Below are positions 8,034 to 16,406 of a DNA stretch of 62,696 bases, piece by piece. The notes beneath the pieces were generated by a model. That model was not told the DNA's origin, ran no database searches, and worked only from the letters and a program-made list of their open reading frames with translations. Position 1 is the stretch's first letter. Each line of letters begins with the position of its first letter. The stretch is from Pirellulales bacterium (GTDB lineage: Bacteria; Planctomycetota; Planctomycetia; Pirellulales; JADZDJ01): the NCBI GenBank assembly GCA_020851115.1, contig JADZDJ010000266.1:1-62696 (forward strand). The letters are read 5' to 3'. A program made the translations under genes and the position numbers.

Positions 8034-9923
8034 TCAGAGCAATGGCTGCAATCGGAGTGTGGCGAACATCTCAGTCGCATCGCTCTCCAATTCGTCCTTG
8101 TGATCGACAGCATCTCCAAGCGAAGCATCGACCAACGGCGCCGCAAGCGATTGGAAGTCTGCGGTGCTCGATGTCATCGCCAGGTGCCGGGGTGCAGGAT
8201 GGGTCCAAGTCGAAATGCCTGCGCTGGGAGTCGATCGCCAAATCCTCGGCGGTGCTGCGTCGACGACAACCGCGGCGAATTCGTCCGCTGCGGCAACGAG
8301 AGAAGCTCTACCGCTGCCGCCGGCTTGCCGCGCCGCCGATCGACCGCTCGCCGATGGAGTGAACGAGTTGGCCGCTGCCATATTCACGCGATAGCCCAGG
8401 TCGGCCAATGAAGCAATCGTGATTCTCGACAGCGGCAAATTGGCCCCCGGCCCTGCCCAGCCGGTCATCAATTCGCTGGAAAAGACGGACTCTCGCCAGT
8501 GCGCATCGGCCGTGCCTGCGCCGCCGGTGTTCTCCACCGGAACGCCGCCAGCGTTCAAACCAAATAGACTGTTATAGGCCGCCGTTGCCCGGCTGCCGGT
8601 AAAAATCGGATTGCTATCGCCAGCACCGGAGAGCAACCCCAGGTCTTCCCAGATGGTGCCGATCCCCAGGACGTGTCCCATTTCATGCATCACGACGCTC
8701 AACAGCAGACCGCTGCGTTGCATGCTCGACAAGTCGGCGCTGTCGAACTGCATGACGCCGTGAAAGGGCAAATCGCTGCCGGGGCGAAACGCATCGGGGC
8801 CGGCTTGGCCGAGGATGCCATTCACGCCGTCCATCGATCTGGCACTGGCGCTAATCTGCAAATCGTCAATGGTTCGCCCGCCATAGCTTGCCTGGGGTAA
8901 ATCGCCGATGATCGCCTGCTCCCAGCGGTCGGCCGCGCGCTGGAAAATATCGCGCTGGCTCGACGTTAGGCCCGACATGTCGAGCTGGATGTTGAAACTA
9001 CCCGCCGACGAGCCGCCAGAAGCGCCAATCGTGATCGGATCGTAGTCGAATCCAGCGCCGACCTGACCCAAATTGTTGGCTTCGTTGGTCTCGACGACTT
9101 CGCGGCCGACATCGGTCCCCATGACCAAGTAGAAACTGGATCCGTGCCAACCAGTCCGCGCTTTGCTGGGCAGCTTCAGCGTGACGTCGATGGTGATGCT
9201 TCCGCCAGCCGCGATATTTTCGATCCGCACGCTCGATCGCGGCGCATCGATGCGCTGCAAGCTCACTCGGCCCGACTGCGCTTGAGAATCTCGGGCAAGA
9301 TACCACCGGACCAAAAACGTGCCGGAATCGGTGTTGCCGGTGTTTTGCACTTCGGCCTGAACAGTAATGGTCTTTCCCCAGCCCCCGGCATCGCTCGCTG
9401 AAAGCGCTGCGCCCGAAAGGTCAATCGTCGGCGTTATCGAGCCAGCAGGCCCGTTGATCGACCAGGCATAGCTGCCTTGCTCTGAGCTATCGTAATTGGT
9501 GATTCCGACGTAGTAACGCGCGCCCGCTGTCAACTCGACCGAGAGTTGACTGTCTCTATCGACCATTGAAACGTCGTCGTTGTATGCGATCCGTTGGCCC
9601 GACGACGAAAATACGCCAAGCACCGTATCCAATTGGCTAAACGCTGGAGTGCTAACCGCCAGCGCATAGGCCCCAGTCGCCGGCGCCAAAAAGGAGTAAT
9701 AATCGACCTCGCTGTCGCCGATGGCTGCCGAGCCGCTGGCATCGCCTTGAGCATCGAGCGCAACAGTGGTTGCATTGGTGGGAGGCGTGATGACGATCGG
9801 TGGGACTCCGCCCCAAGTCATCGCCAACCGTGGCTCGAGCGTTTCAAAGCCGACTTGCTTGGCGCAGGCCAATAGCCGACCTTGATGAATCGAATTGAAG
9901 TGGCCCAACCGTAGACGCCACAT
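8034..9923 (-). CDS. secreted metzincin-like metalloprotease with PPC and CARDB-like domains
   Basis: A 629-residue protein. The N-terminus has no classical signal peptide but reads FETLEPRLAM at about 26-35, the LEPR-type leader of many exported planctomycete proteins. A PPC-like beta domain follows (about 60-150; DYYSFLAPATGAYALAVST), then a CARDB-like domain (about 160-285; VQNTGNTDSGTFLVRWYLA, VVETNEANN), then a peptidase domain. The zinc site HEMGHVLGIGTIW (near residue 411) has the HExxHxxG spacing of metzincins with an adjoining GTIW, as in leishmanolysin-like bacterial enzymes; ELMTGW is the likely Met-turn. The C-terminal 110 residues are low-complexity. It probably degrades protein outside the cell or on its surface. 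Confidence 0.85.
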   Translation of the reverse strand: MWRLRLGHFNSIHQGRLLACAKQVGFETLEPRLAMTWGGVPPIVITPPTNATTVALDAQGDASGSAAIGDSEVDYYSFLAPATGAYALAVSTPAFSQLDTVLGVFSSSGQRIAYNDDVSMVDRDSQLSVELTAGARYYVGITNYDSSEQGSYAWSINGPAGSITPTIDLSGAALSASDAGGWGKTITVQAEVQNTGNTDSGTFLVRWYLARDSQAQSGRVSLQRIDAPRSSVRIENIAAGGSITIDVTLKLPSKARTGWHGSSFYLVMGTDVGREVVETNEANNLGQVGAGFDYDPITIGASGGSSAGSFNIQLDMSGLTSSQRDIFQRAADRWEQAIIGDLPQASYGGRTIDDLQISASARSMDGVNGILGQAGPDAFRPGSDLPFHGVMQFDSADLSSMQRSGLLLSVVMHEMGHVLGIGTIWEDLGLLSGAGDSNPIFTGSRATAAYNSLFGLNAGGVPVENTGGAGTADAHWRESVFSSELMTGWAGPGANLPLSRITIASLADLGYRVNMAAANSFTPSASGRSAARQAGGSGRASLVAAADEFAAVVVDAAPPRIWRSTPSAGISTWTHPAPRHLAMTSSTADFQSLAAPLVDASLGDAVDHKDELESDATEMFATLRLQPLL

Positions 9924-10554
9924 AACGCCCTCACCGACGGGGCAATCACGACTCGCCCCTGGCTCGTCGCGAAGTTAAGCTCTCACCGCAAGGTAAATAT
10001 AGCTCATTTTTCCCACAACTTAGAGATCGCGCAATGGGGCGGCGGCTTGCAATTCTTTAAGCTGAAGTGCGACGGCTCGGGAACGATAACCGATCGTCAC
10101 GTTGGAAATTGAGAACATCGCCCTGCGATTACCTGTCAACTTTTCACATCATGGGAGGATGCAACACGAAAGTAGGCGATTGAGCGACGCTGGCAACTTC
10201 GGCAGCGGCCACCACAAGCTTCATGCTACCCAAATCGCGCAAGCTGGCGGCTCTGGTAGCGGCAGCACATCGAGAGCGAAGGGTGGTGCGAAATTGGTCG
10301 ATCGACTGGCTATCGTCCGAAAAAACGGCCACATCGAAATCGCTCCAGCGGCTCCAGAAAGTGGACTCGCCGCATAATTCTCAGCGCGACAAGCGAACCT
10401 TCGACCAGTTCGCTGTGCGGTGAGAAATTTCCCAAATGCAGATCGGCGGATGCGACCCTGCTCGGCAAGAACTTCGCGAAAAAGTCGAGCGAGTCGAAGG
10501 CGTTCCAAGTTCCGCGGTCGCGGCGCCCAGAAAGGATGTCGATTATCAGTCCAC
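9924..10554. other. intergenic region without a convincing gene
   Basis: About 630 bases between the protease start and the tRNA. Overlapping short frames on both strands (10102-10377 plus, 10144-10332 minus, 10310-10606 minus) have no ribosome binding site and unconvincing composition. I see no repeat or clear hairpin. Confidence 0.4.
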
Positions 10555-10638
10555 TGCGGGAAACAGGACTTGAACCTGCACGACCTTGCGGCCACCAGGC
10601 CCTCAACCTGGCGCGTCTGCCAATTCCGCCATTCCCGC
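10555..10638 (-). tRNA. tRNA-Leu (anticodon GAG)
   Basis: The minus strand folds into an 84-base tRNA: acceptor stem GCGGGAA with TTCCCGC plus discriminator A, a D-arm starting TGGCGGAATTGGCAGACGC, an anticodon stem CCAGG/CCTGG around loop TTGAGGG (anticodon GAG), a long variable arm (GGCCGCAAGGTCG) and a T-arm with GGTTCAAGTCC. The long variable arm and the anticodon identify leucine (codons CTC and CTT). The CCA end is not encoded. Confidence 0.95.
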
Positions 10639-11025
10639 GGGGTGCGACTGCCGCCCAATAGACTCCCCTTCAACCATCGGGCTTTGGGAGCGATTTCAAC
10701 GGCAGCTACCTACTGGAGTCTATTCAATTTGCGTTGACCGTCAAGCAGTGCGGAAGGGCAATCGGGGCTATTCGCAATGACCCGCTGGGCGCGACGATGG
10801 CCACCCTCTGCGTAGGCCTGGAAACAGTTGTGCCGGCTCGGTTCCCAGCCGACGCGTTCCGAAGATGCTCCCATCTCCAAATTGCAACAGTCGATCATTC
10901 CGGAGCACATAAATTTATTGGCGAAGTCGTCCGACACGGCAAGGGCTTGCCCGCCGCCCTGACGGCGGATCATCATTTTAGGTATGCTGATTTTCGGGCA
11001 TGATTTCTAGAGTCGATCAAAACCG
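10639..11025. other. intergenic region between tRNA-Leu and hemQ
   Basis: About 390 bases holding the promoters of the divergent tRNA and hemQ genes. Short frames here (10710-10976 minus, 10734-11003 plus) are mutual shadows without support. No other structure was seen. Confidence 0.4.
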
Positions 11026-11862
11026 ATGAGTAACGCCACATCCGACGTTTCGCTCGAACCCCATGAAGGTTGGCACTGCAGCCATCTTTATTATCGCTTT
11101 TGCCGCGGCGGACTTGCCAAGATGACGCCGGCGCAAATAGCCGACGGCAAATCCGCGCTCGTTGCGGCGCTCGATCCCGCAGGACCAGAGGCGACGGCGC
11201 GGTTGCAAACGAGCGTGGTCGGCGGCCACAAAGCCGATTTCAGTCTGCTGCTGCTCGATCCGAATCCGCTCAAAATCGACGCGATTCACCAGCGCGTACT
11301 GGCAGGGCCGCTTGGATCGGCGATGGTGCCAACCTATTCGTTTGTGTCGATCACCGAGGTCTCGGAGTACGTGCCGACCGTCGAGCAATATGGCCAGCGG
11401 CTTGTCGACGAAGGAGAGCAGGTGGATAGCCCCGCATACAAGGCGAAGCTAAAGGCCTACGAAAACCGCGAAGCGATGATGCGGAAACAGCGGCTTATGC
11501 CGGAACTTCCGCCCTGGCCATCGACGTGCTTCTATCCGATGAATAAAAAACGCAAAGTTGGCGAAAACTGGTTCACCTTGCCCTTCGCCGAACGGAACAA
11601 GCTGATGGCCGAGCACGGCCGCACGGGGATGACCTTTGGCGGTAAAGTGACGCAGCTCATCACGGCCTCGACGGGCTTTGACGACTGGGAATGGGGCGTC
11701 ACGCTATGGGCGCGCAATCCGCAGTTCCTGAAGGACATCGTCTATCGAATGCGGTTCGACGAAGCCAGCGCTCGCTACGCCGAGTTCGGACCATTTTATG
11801 TTAGCTATGTGATGACGGCGGCTGAGATGCTGGAGCATTGTCGAGTCGGCATGGCCGGCTGA
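11026..11862 (+). CDS. hemQ: coproheme decarboxylase HemQ (chlorite dismutase family)
   Basis: A 278-residue protein of the chlorite-dismutase fold. The C-terminal half matches HemQ closely: FDDWEWGVTLWARNPQFLKD and MRFDEASARYAEFGPFYVS. Tyr170 in CFYPMNKKRK corresponds to the catalytic tyrosine and His197 in LMAEHGRTG to the proximal haem ligand. HemQ removes two propionate carboxyls from coproheme III to make haem b, the last step of the coproporphyrin-dependent haem pathway used by Gram-positives and also found in planctomycetes. Between the usual halves is a charged insertion (about 118-165). No other haem gene lies in the window. Confidence 0.93.
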   Translation: MSNATSDVSLEPHEGWHCSHLYYRFCRGGLAKMTPAQIADGKSALVAALDPAGPEATARLQTSVVGGHKADFSLLLLDPNPLKIDAIHQRVLAGPLGSAMVPTYSFVSITEVSEYVPTVEQYGQRLVDEGEQVDSPAYKAKLKAYENREAMMRKQRLMPELPPWPSTCFYPMNKKRKVGENWFTLPFAERNKLMAEHGRTGMTFGGKVTQLITASTGFDDWEWGVTLWARNPQFLKDIVYRMRFDEASARYAEFGPFYVSYVMTAAEMLEHCRVGMAG

Positions 11863-11888
11863 TCGTCACGTTTCCGAGCGAGAAAAAA

Positions 11889-11914
11889 CCCCCGATGGCG
11901 CCGACCATCGGGGG
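11889..11914 (-). terminator. intrinsic terminator of flgM
   Basis: A perfect 10-base-pair hairpin (CCCCCGATGG with CCATCGGGGG, 6-base loop). On the minus strand it is followed by GTTTTTT, so it terminates transcription coming from the flgM gene at 12027-12311. The stem may also slow transcription from hemQ on the other side, but there is no T-tract in that direction. Confidence 0.85.
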
Positions 11915-12026
11915 CGGAGAGCATCGCTCGTGCGATGGGAGTTATTCGTAGTTCAGGCGAACTGGCCGGACAATCGCTTCGGCCGGACAACCTTACTCGG
12001 TCATGACGGATCGACCGACCTTCGGA

Positions 12027-12311
12027 TTACGCAATCTCGTCGAGCAATCGTTCCATCGCCACGTCGAGCTTGGCGTCGGTTACATAGGAGCCCTCGGCAA
12101 TGGCGGCCTTGATCGCGTCGACTCGTTCCCAGCGAATGTCGGGAATTTCGCTCATCCGGCCGGCCATTTCGGCGGCTGGCGAAAGATGTAATTCATCGGT
12201 GGTGTCGAGCGGCGACGACGCGGCGGGCGTTGTTGGCTCGTAAATGCGGCTGATGTGAGGAGCATTAATTCTTTGCACCTGATGTAACTGGCCAAGACCT
12301 TGGATTTGCAT
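12027..12311 (-). CDS. flgM: anti-sigma-28 factor FlgM
   Basis: A 94-residue protein beginning MQIQGLGQLHQ, with GGAG seven bases before the ATG at 12311; upstream in-frame starts to 12515 add only non-coding-looking sequence. The C-terminal half, from DELHLSPAAE through RWERVDAIKAAIAEGSY to LDVAMERLLDEIA, has the FlgM pattern (RxExVxxIKxxIxxGxY then a helix binding sigma-28). The N-terminal half is low-complexity and likely disordered, as usual. FlgM holds the flagellar sigma factor FliA until it is exported through the hook-basal body. No flagellar gene is nearby; the gene stands alone with its own terminator. Confidence 0.85.
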   Translation of the reverse strand: MQIQGLGQLHQVQRINAPHISRIYEPTTPAASSPLDTTDELHLSPAAEMAGRMSEIPDIRWERVDAIKAAIAEGSYVTDAKLDVAMERLLDEIA

Positions 12312-13506
12312 GTTGATTCTCCGTGAGACATTCGGCCGCCCAGAATTGGCTGAGGTGCAACGAATGTTGCCTCGCGACGCGGATGTCTCGTTTACGTGAT
12401 ACCGGAATCCTAACCGGTTGGCGCTTGCCTGCACTTGAACCGTCGATTCGCTTGTTCCGTCGAAGCCTCGCCGCATGACCTCAAACCAGCCGATCGCGGC
12501 CCGAGTAAACCTCATGGAATCGATTGCTCAAGGTGGAAGGAAACGCCGTCCCTGTAATTTACAATGCTACTGACGGCCGGCGCCGCAATCCATGTCTCGC
12601 ACTGCTTGACCTCGCGGGCTCGGAGATTTCGCAATGCATTCATCGGCGGCTCTTGACCGGTCGTTCAACCAAATTCTTTCGCTGTGCTATTGCATGAGCT
12701 AACCCGAATGTTCGGGAAAAGCTCGGTGGTAACAGTGTTGGCGAGTGTACACGGAGACTTAGCAGGCGTTGTCGACTATTCACCACCGATTGTGTCGCAC
12801 GGATGCGACTCGCGTGGTTGTTCAGCCACATGATGCTGCGGCAAATTTGCCGTTTGCACCTAGCTGTGTCGATCGTGCCGCCAGACTCCGCATGACCGCT
12901 TCGCTGTCGACGATTAGGGGAAATGCAAACGCCGGACCAATCGGCATGGCAGGCAAAACGAGGCCGCTTCGCGCCGGCAAAATTTTTCACTTGCGAACCG
13001 TTTGCGACCCCAAAGGCAGCCAAATGCGGACCTTCGGGCGGCAAAATTATAGGGGGGGCCGACGATGCGCACAAGAGCGTTTAAGTGCTTTGCTGGCAAT
13101 GCGTTGCGATTCGGCTCGCCGGCGAAATCACGGTAGGATTGCTTGTGAAATCGGCTCTTCTTAAGCGAGGCAATAGCAACAACTTTAACTTTTTTAGCGA
13201 AACAAATTCTTTCGTACGCGGTTAGATTTCTGACGGAGTTGAGAGTTTGGCTGGGCTGGCGAACTTGTGCGAGCGTTTATATTCGAAAGAATTACAGCCG
13301 CTGTACAACTGCGGTTACAAACATACGGCGTTTGCTAGCAGGTCGAATGGCACGAAAAGGCGATTCGGCATGACGGCGAATCCTGCTTGTCGAACGAGGC
13401 GCTTGTCGCTTCATTCGGAATCATGCTCCCCGTCCATGCGCTTGCACGGCTGGCGGTTCGGGTTGCGATCTCGATAACCCTTCCACATTTTTTTAAGGAA
13501 CAAACG
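12312..13506. other. long intergenic region, no supported gene
   Basis: About 1.2 kb between flgM and the EF-hand gene. Frames at 12640-13074 (minus), 12769-13164 (plus) and 13247-13477 (plus) lack ribosome binding sites and have scrambled, arginine/serine-rich translations, so I do not call them. The region should contain the promoters of the two divergent genes. No repeats were seen. Confidence 0.4.
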
Positions 13507-14574
13507 ATGACACGCACTTTAGCCCTGTCCATTTCCACGGTCGCAGCGCTTTGCATCAGCTCGTGGGGAATTGCCGCCGATGAATCCGAGCCTGACCGCT
13601 CTCCCAAGCAGCGGCACGAAGCACTCTTTAAGGAATTGGACGACAACCACGACGGTTTGCTAACCTCCGATGACGTTCCAGACGAACAGCGCAGGTTGTT
13701 CGAGCGACTCAAACGCCGTGGCGATGCAAACGGCGATTCCAAATTGAGCTTGGACGAATTTCTGGCCGGGCTTGAGGAAGATCGCCCAAATCAACTTGAT
13801 CGTCCACCCCGCGGACCTGATGAGCCGCACGGCGAAAATCGCTCAGCTCGCCCTTCGCGCGATGTGCGACGCGGCGACGAGGATCGTCCAGATGCAGGGC
13901 GACCTGAAAACCCTCGACGCGGCCGACCAGAAGGACGACCAGAATTTTTCGGTCCGGAAGGCTTCCGCGGCCCGATCATGGGGCCAGCTCTCATGCGAAC
14001 GCTCGATGCGAACGGCGACGGCAAGCTAAGTAGTTCAGAAATCGCCGATGCCGCGACAGCGCTCAAAAAGCTTGACAAAAATAGTGATGGGGAAATCAGC
14101 CGCGAAGAGTTGTTGCCCCCGCAGTTTGCCGGTGGTTTTGGTGGTGGCTTCCGCGGACGTCCCGGCGGCGATCCGGGTCGGCCAAACGAACCGGGACGAC
14201 CGGGAGAACCTGGGCGTCCCGATGGCGGAATGCGACGCCCTAATCCGGAAGCATTGCTCGCACGTCTGAAGCAACTCGACAAAGACGGCGATGGAAAATT
14301 CAAGAAAGACGAATTGCCGGAGCGTTTGCAAGAGCTGTTTGACAAGCTCGATGCCAACGGCGATGAGGAAATCGACGAAGTCGAGATGAAGCAGGCGCTT
14401 CCGCGGTTGATGCGCCGCTTTGGCGAAGGCGGCCGCCCGGGTAATCCCGGCGGAGATGCACAACCTCGCCGCGAACGCTCGAAAGACACCGAGACGAATG
14501 GCCGCAGCGACACGGAGCAATCAGAACACCGCGAGGGGCGCAGCGCCGAGGATAAGAAAGCGGATGGGGGCTAG
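13507..14574 (+). CDS. secreted EF-hand protein with six calcium-binding loops
   Basis: A 355-residue protein is read from the ATG at 13507 (AAGGA seven bases upstream), giving a clean signal peptide MTRTLALSISTVAALCISSWG...A; the frame upstream to 13387 is rejected. Six EF-hand loops are visible: DDNHDGLLTSDD, DANGDSKLSLDE, DANGDGKLSSSE, DKNSDGEISREE, DKDGDGKFKKDE and DANGDEEIDEVE. They are separated by proline/arginine/glycine-rich linkers (GRPGGDPGRPNEPGRPGEPG). The C-terminal 50 residues are charged and disordered. Such proteins are abundant in planctomycetes, and extracellular or periplasmic calcium binding is inferred. No partner is evident. Confidence 0.85.
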   Translation: MTRTLALSISTVAALCISSWGIAADESEPDRSPKQRHEALFKELDDNHDGLLTSDDVPDEQRRLFERLKRRGDANGDSKLSLDEFLAGLEEDRPNQLDRPPRGPDEPHGENRSARPSRDVRRGDEDRPDAGRPENPRRGRPEGRPEFFGPEGFRGPIMGPALMRTLDANGDGKLSSSEIADAATALKKLDKNSDGEISREELLPPQFAGGFGGGFRGRPGGDPGRPNEPGRPGEPGRPDGGMRRPNPEALLARLKQLDKDGDGKFKKDELPERLQELFDKLDANGDEEIDEVEMKQALPRLMRRFGEGGRPGNPGGDAQPRRERSKDTETNGRSDTEQSEHREGRSAEDKKADGG

Positions 14575-14817
14575 TCGCGGGTTTACGGTAAGTCGTTTGC
14601 GCCGACGCGGCGGGTGTTCGTCACAAGCGGATCTTCGACGGTGGGGTCGCTCGCCGGAATGATGATCCATTCATCATTGCGCCATCCCGCGATTGGATTA
14701 CCCGCGCGCTTGTGGAATCGGGGCGCAGGTCGATTTGCCAGCCTCGTTTGATCTATCGATCAACGACCACTCGCGGCATTTTCTTCACCGCACACCGAGT
14801 GGTCTGTCACCTTCGGT

Positions 14818-16092
14818 CTAAATCTCCAGCAGCATCCGCGACGGCTCTTCGATCACGTCCTTAATCCGCTTCAAGAACAGCACTGCTTCACGGCCATCAA
14901 CAATGCGATGGTCGTACGTCAGCGCCAAGTACATCATCGGCCGGATCACCACTTGCCCGTTGCGCGCGACTGGGCGGTCCTGGATCGCGTGCAAACCCAA
15001 AATGCCACTTTGCGGCGGATTGATGATCGGCGTTGACAGCATCGAGCCGTAAACGCCGCCGTTGGAGATCGTGAATGTGCCGCCTTGCAATTCTTCGAGC
15101 TTCACCTTGTTTTCCGCGGCGCGCCGGCCGAAGTCGGCGACTTGTTGCTCGATTTCCGCAAAGCTCATGAACTCGGCATTACGCAGGATCGGCACGACCA
15201 GTCCTTTGCCGCCGCCGACCGCGATGCCGATGTCGTAGTAGTTGCGGTAGACGATATGCGGATCGCGCACTTCGGCGTTCAACTGCGGCACGATCTTGAG
15301 TGCATCGACAACGGCCTTGACGAAAAACGACATGAAGCCGAGCTTCACGCCGTACCGCTGTTCGTACTGCTCGCGGTGCCTGGCACGCAGGGCCATCACT
15401 TCGCCCAGGTCACATTCGTTGAACGTGGTGAGCAGCGCCGCGGTTTGTTGCGCCTCGACCAGCCGCTCGGCAATGCGACGACGAATCGGGCTCATCACGA
15501 CCAGTTCTTCTTCGCGCGGGTAGCCCGTCGCCAATGCTCCGCCGCTGGATGGCTGCCGCTGAAAATCTGCGGCTACAATCTCGGCGGTCGGTTTTGCTGG
15601 AACGGGCGTCGTGGTCGCGGGAGCGGTTCCGCGGCGTTCTTCCACCGTCCGCTCCACATCTTCCTTCAGCATCCGTCCGCCGGGACCGGTCGCCGTCACC
15701 GTTTCAGGGCGGATGCGCTGTTGCGCCAGCATTCGATCGGCAGCCGGCATGATTCGCGACTCGGCCGCGACCTGTTGCAACGGCCGTTTGCTTTCCGCCG
15801 GGGATGGCCTCTTGGCATCCAGCGCCGACGGCGGAGGACTCTTCGTGGCCACGGCCGTAGCATCCATGTAGCCGATCACTTCGCCGACCTGCGCCTTTTC
15901 TCCCGCCTGCTTCAAGATTTGCGTTAGCGTACCAGTAACTGGGGCCGGCAATTCGACGGTCGCCTTGTCGCTTTCGATTTCAACCAGGTTTTCATCTTTA
16001 TCGGTTCGATCCCCCACGCGCTTTCGCCACTGTGCGATTTGCACTTCAGTAATCGATTCACCGACTTCAGGTACTATAAGTTCGACGGACAT
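14818..16092 (-). CDS. sucB: 2-oxoglutarate dehydrogenase E2, dihydrolipoyl succinyltransferase
   Basis: A 424-residue E2 enzyme. The start [13 protein letters not shown] at 16092 is chosen because it opens directly with the lipoyl domain; the frame is open to 16206. The lipoyl lysine is K43 in [12 protein letters not shown] proline/alanine-rich linker leads to an E3-binding domain (about 113-150; [27 protein letters not shown]). The catalytic domain (about 195-424) ends with [16 protein letters not shown], containing the active-site His395 and Asp399. It transfers the succinyl group to CoA in the TCA cycle. sucA lies 314 bases upstream on the same strand. The E3 gene (lpd) is not in the window. 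Confidence 0.96.
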   Translation of the reverse strand: MSVELIVPEVGESITEVQIAQWRKRVGDRTDKDENLVEIESDKATVELPAPVTGTLTQILKQAGEKAQVGEVIGYMDATAVATKSPPPSALDAKRPSPAESKRPLQQVAAESRIMPAADRMLAQQRIRPETVTATGPGGRMLKEDVERTVEERRGTAPATTTPVPAKPTAEIVAADFQRQPSSGGALATGYPREEELVVMSPIRRRIAERLVEAQQTAALLTTFNECDLGEVMALRARHREQYEQRYGVKLGFMSFFVKAVVDALKIVPQLNAEVRDPHIVYRNYYDIGIAVGGGKGLVVPILRNAEFMSFAEIEQQVADFGRRAAENKVKLEELQGGTFTISNGGVYGSMLSTPIINPPQSGILGLHAIQDRPVARNGQVVIRPMMYLALTYDHRIVDGREAVLFLKRIKDVIEEPSRMLLEI

Positions 16093-16406
16093 GAGCAAGT
16101 TGACTGTTTCGACCACAAGAAGATGGAACAATCCGCCTATTGTGGCCCGCGATTGTCCATGCGAAAAGGGGCAGTGTTTCCAGTCGAAAAGAATCGCCTC
16201 GGCCACGCGGCCGGCTGTTCTTGGAACAAATCATCCACAGGGCACGAAACCCTATAACGACAGGATCGCCAAACACGAGTTCGTGGCGTTTGCCGACTCC
16301 TGGGGCAGCGCGAACGGGTCGTCGACGGTAACGAGCGTCGCTGTCCTCCGATTGACAGTAGATCCGCTTCGATCTGCCTGAATCGACTGCGCCAGGACGC
16401 CCTCTC
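16093..16406. other. sucA-sucB spacer
   Basis: The 314-base gap between the two 2-oxoglutarate dehydrogenase genes is unusually wide for this gene pair. Frames crossing it (16252-16563 minus, 15965-16381 plus) show no family signature. A separate sucB promoter could be here, but I could not identify one. Confidence 0.4.

Noticed and set aside
10102..10377. Plus-strand frame of 91 codons before tRNA-Leu
   Set aside because: No family resemblance and no ribosome binding site; mutually exclusive with frames on the other strand.
12640..13074. Minus-strand frame between flgM and the EF-hand gene
   Set aside because: No ribosome binding site, Ser/Arg-rich unstructured translation, and overlapping frames on the other strand are just as open.
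15085..15927. Plus-strand frame of 280 codons opposite sucB
   Set aside because: Shadow of the E2 gene; its translation has no membrane, catalytic or domain pattern.
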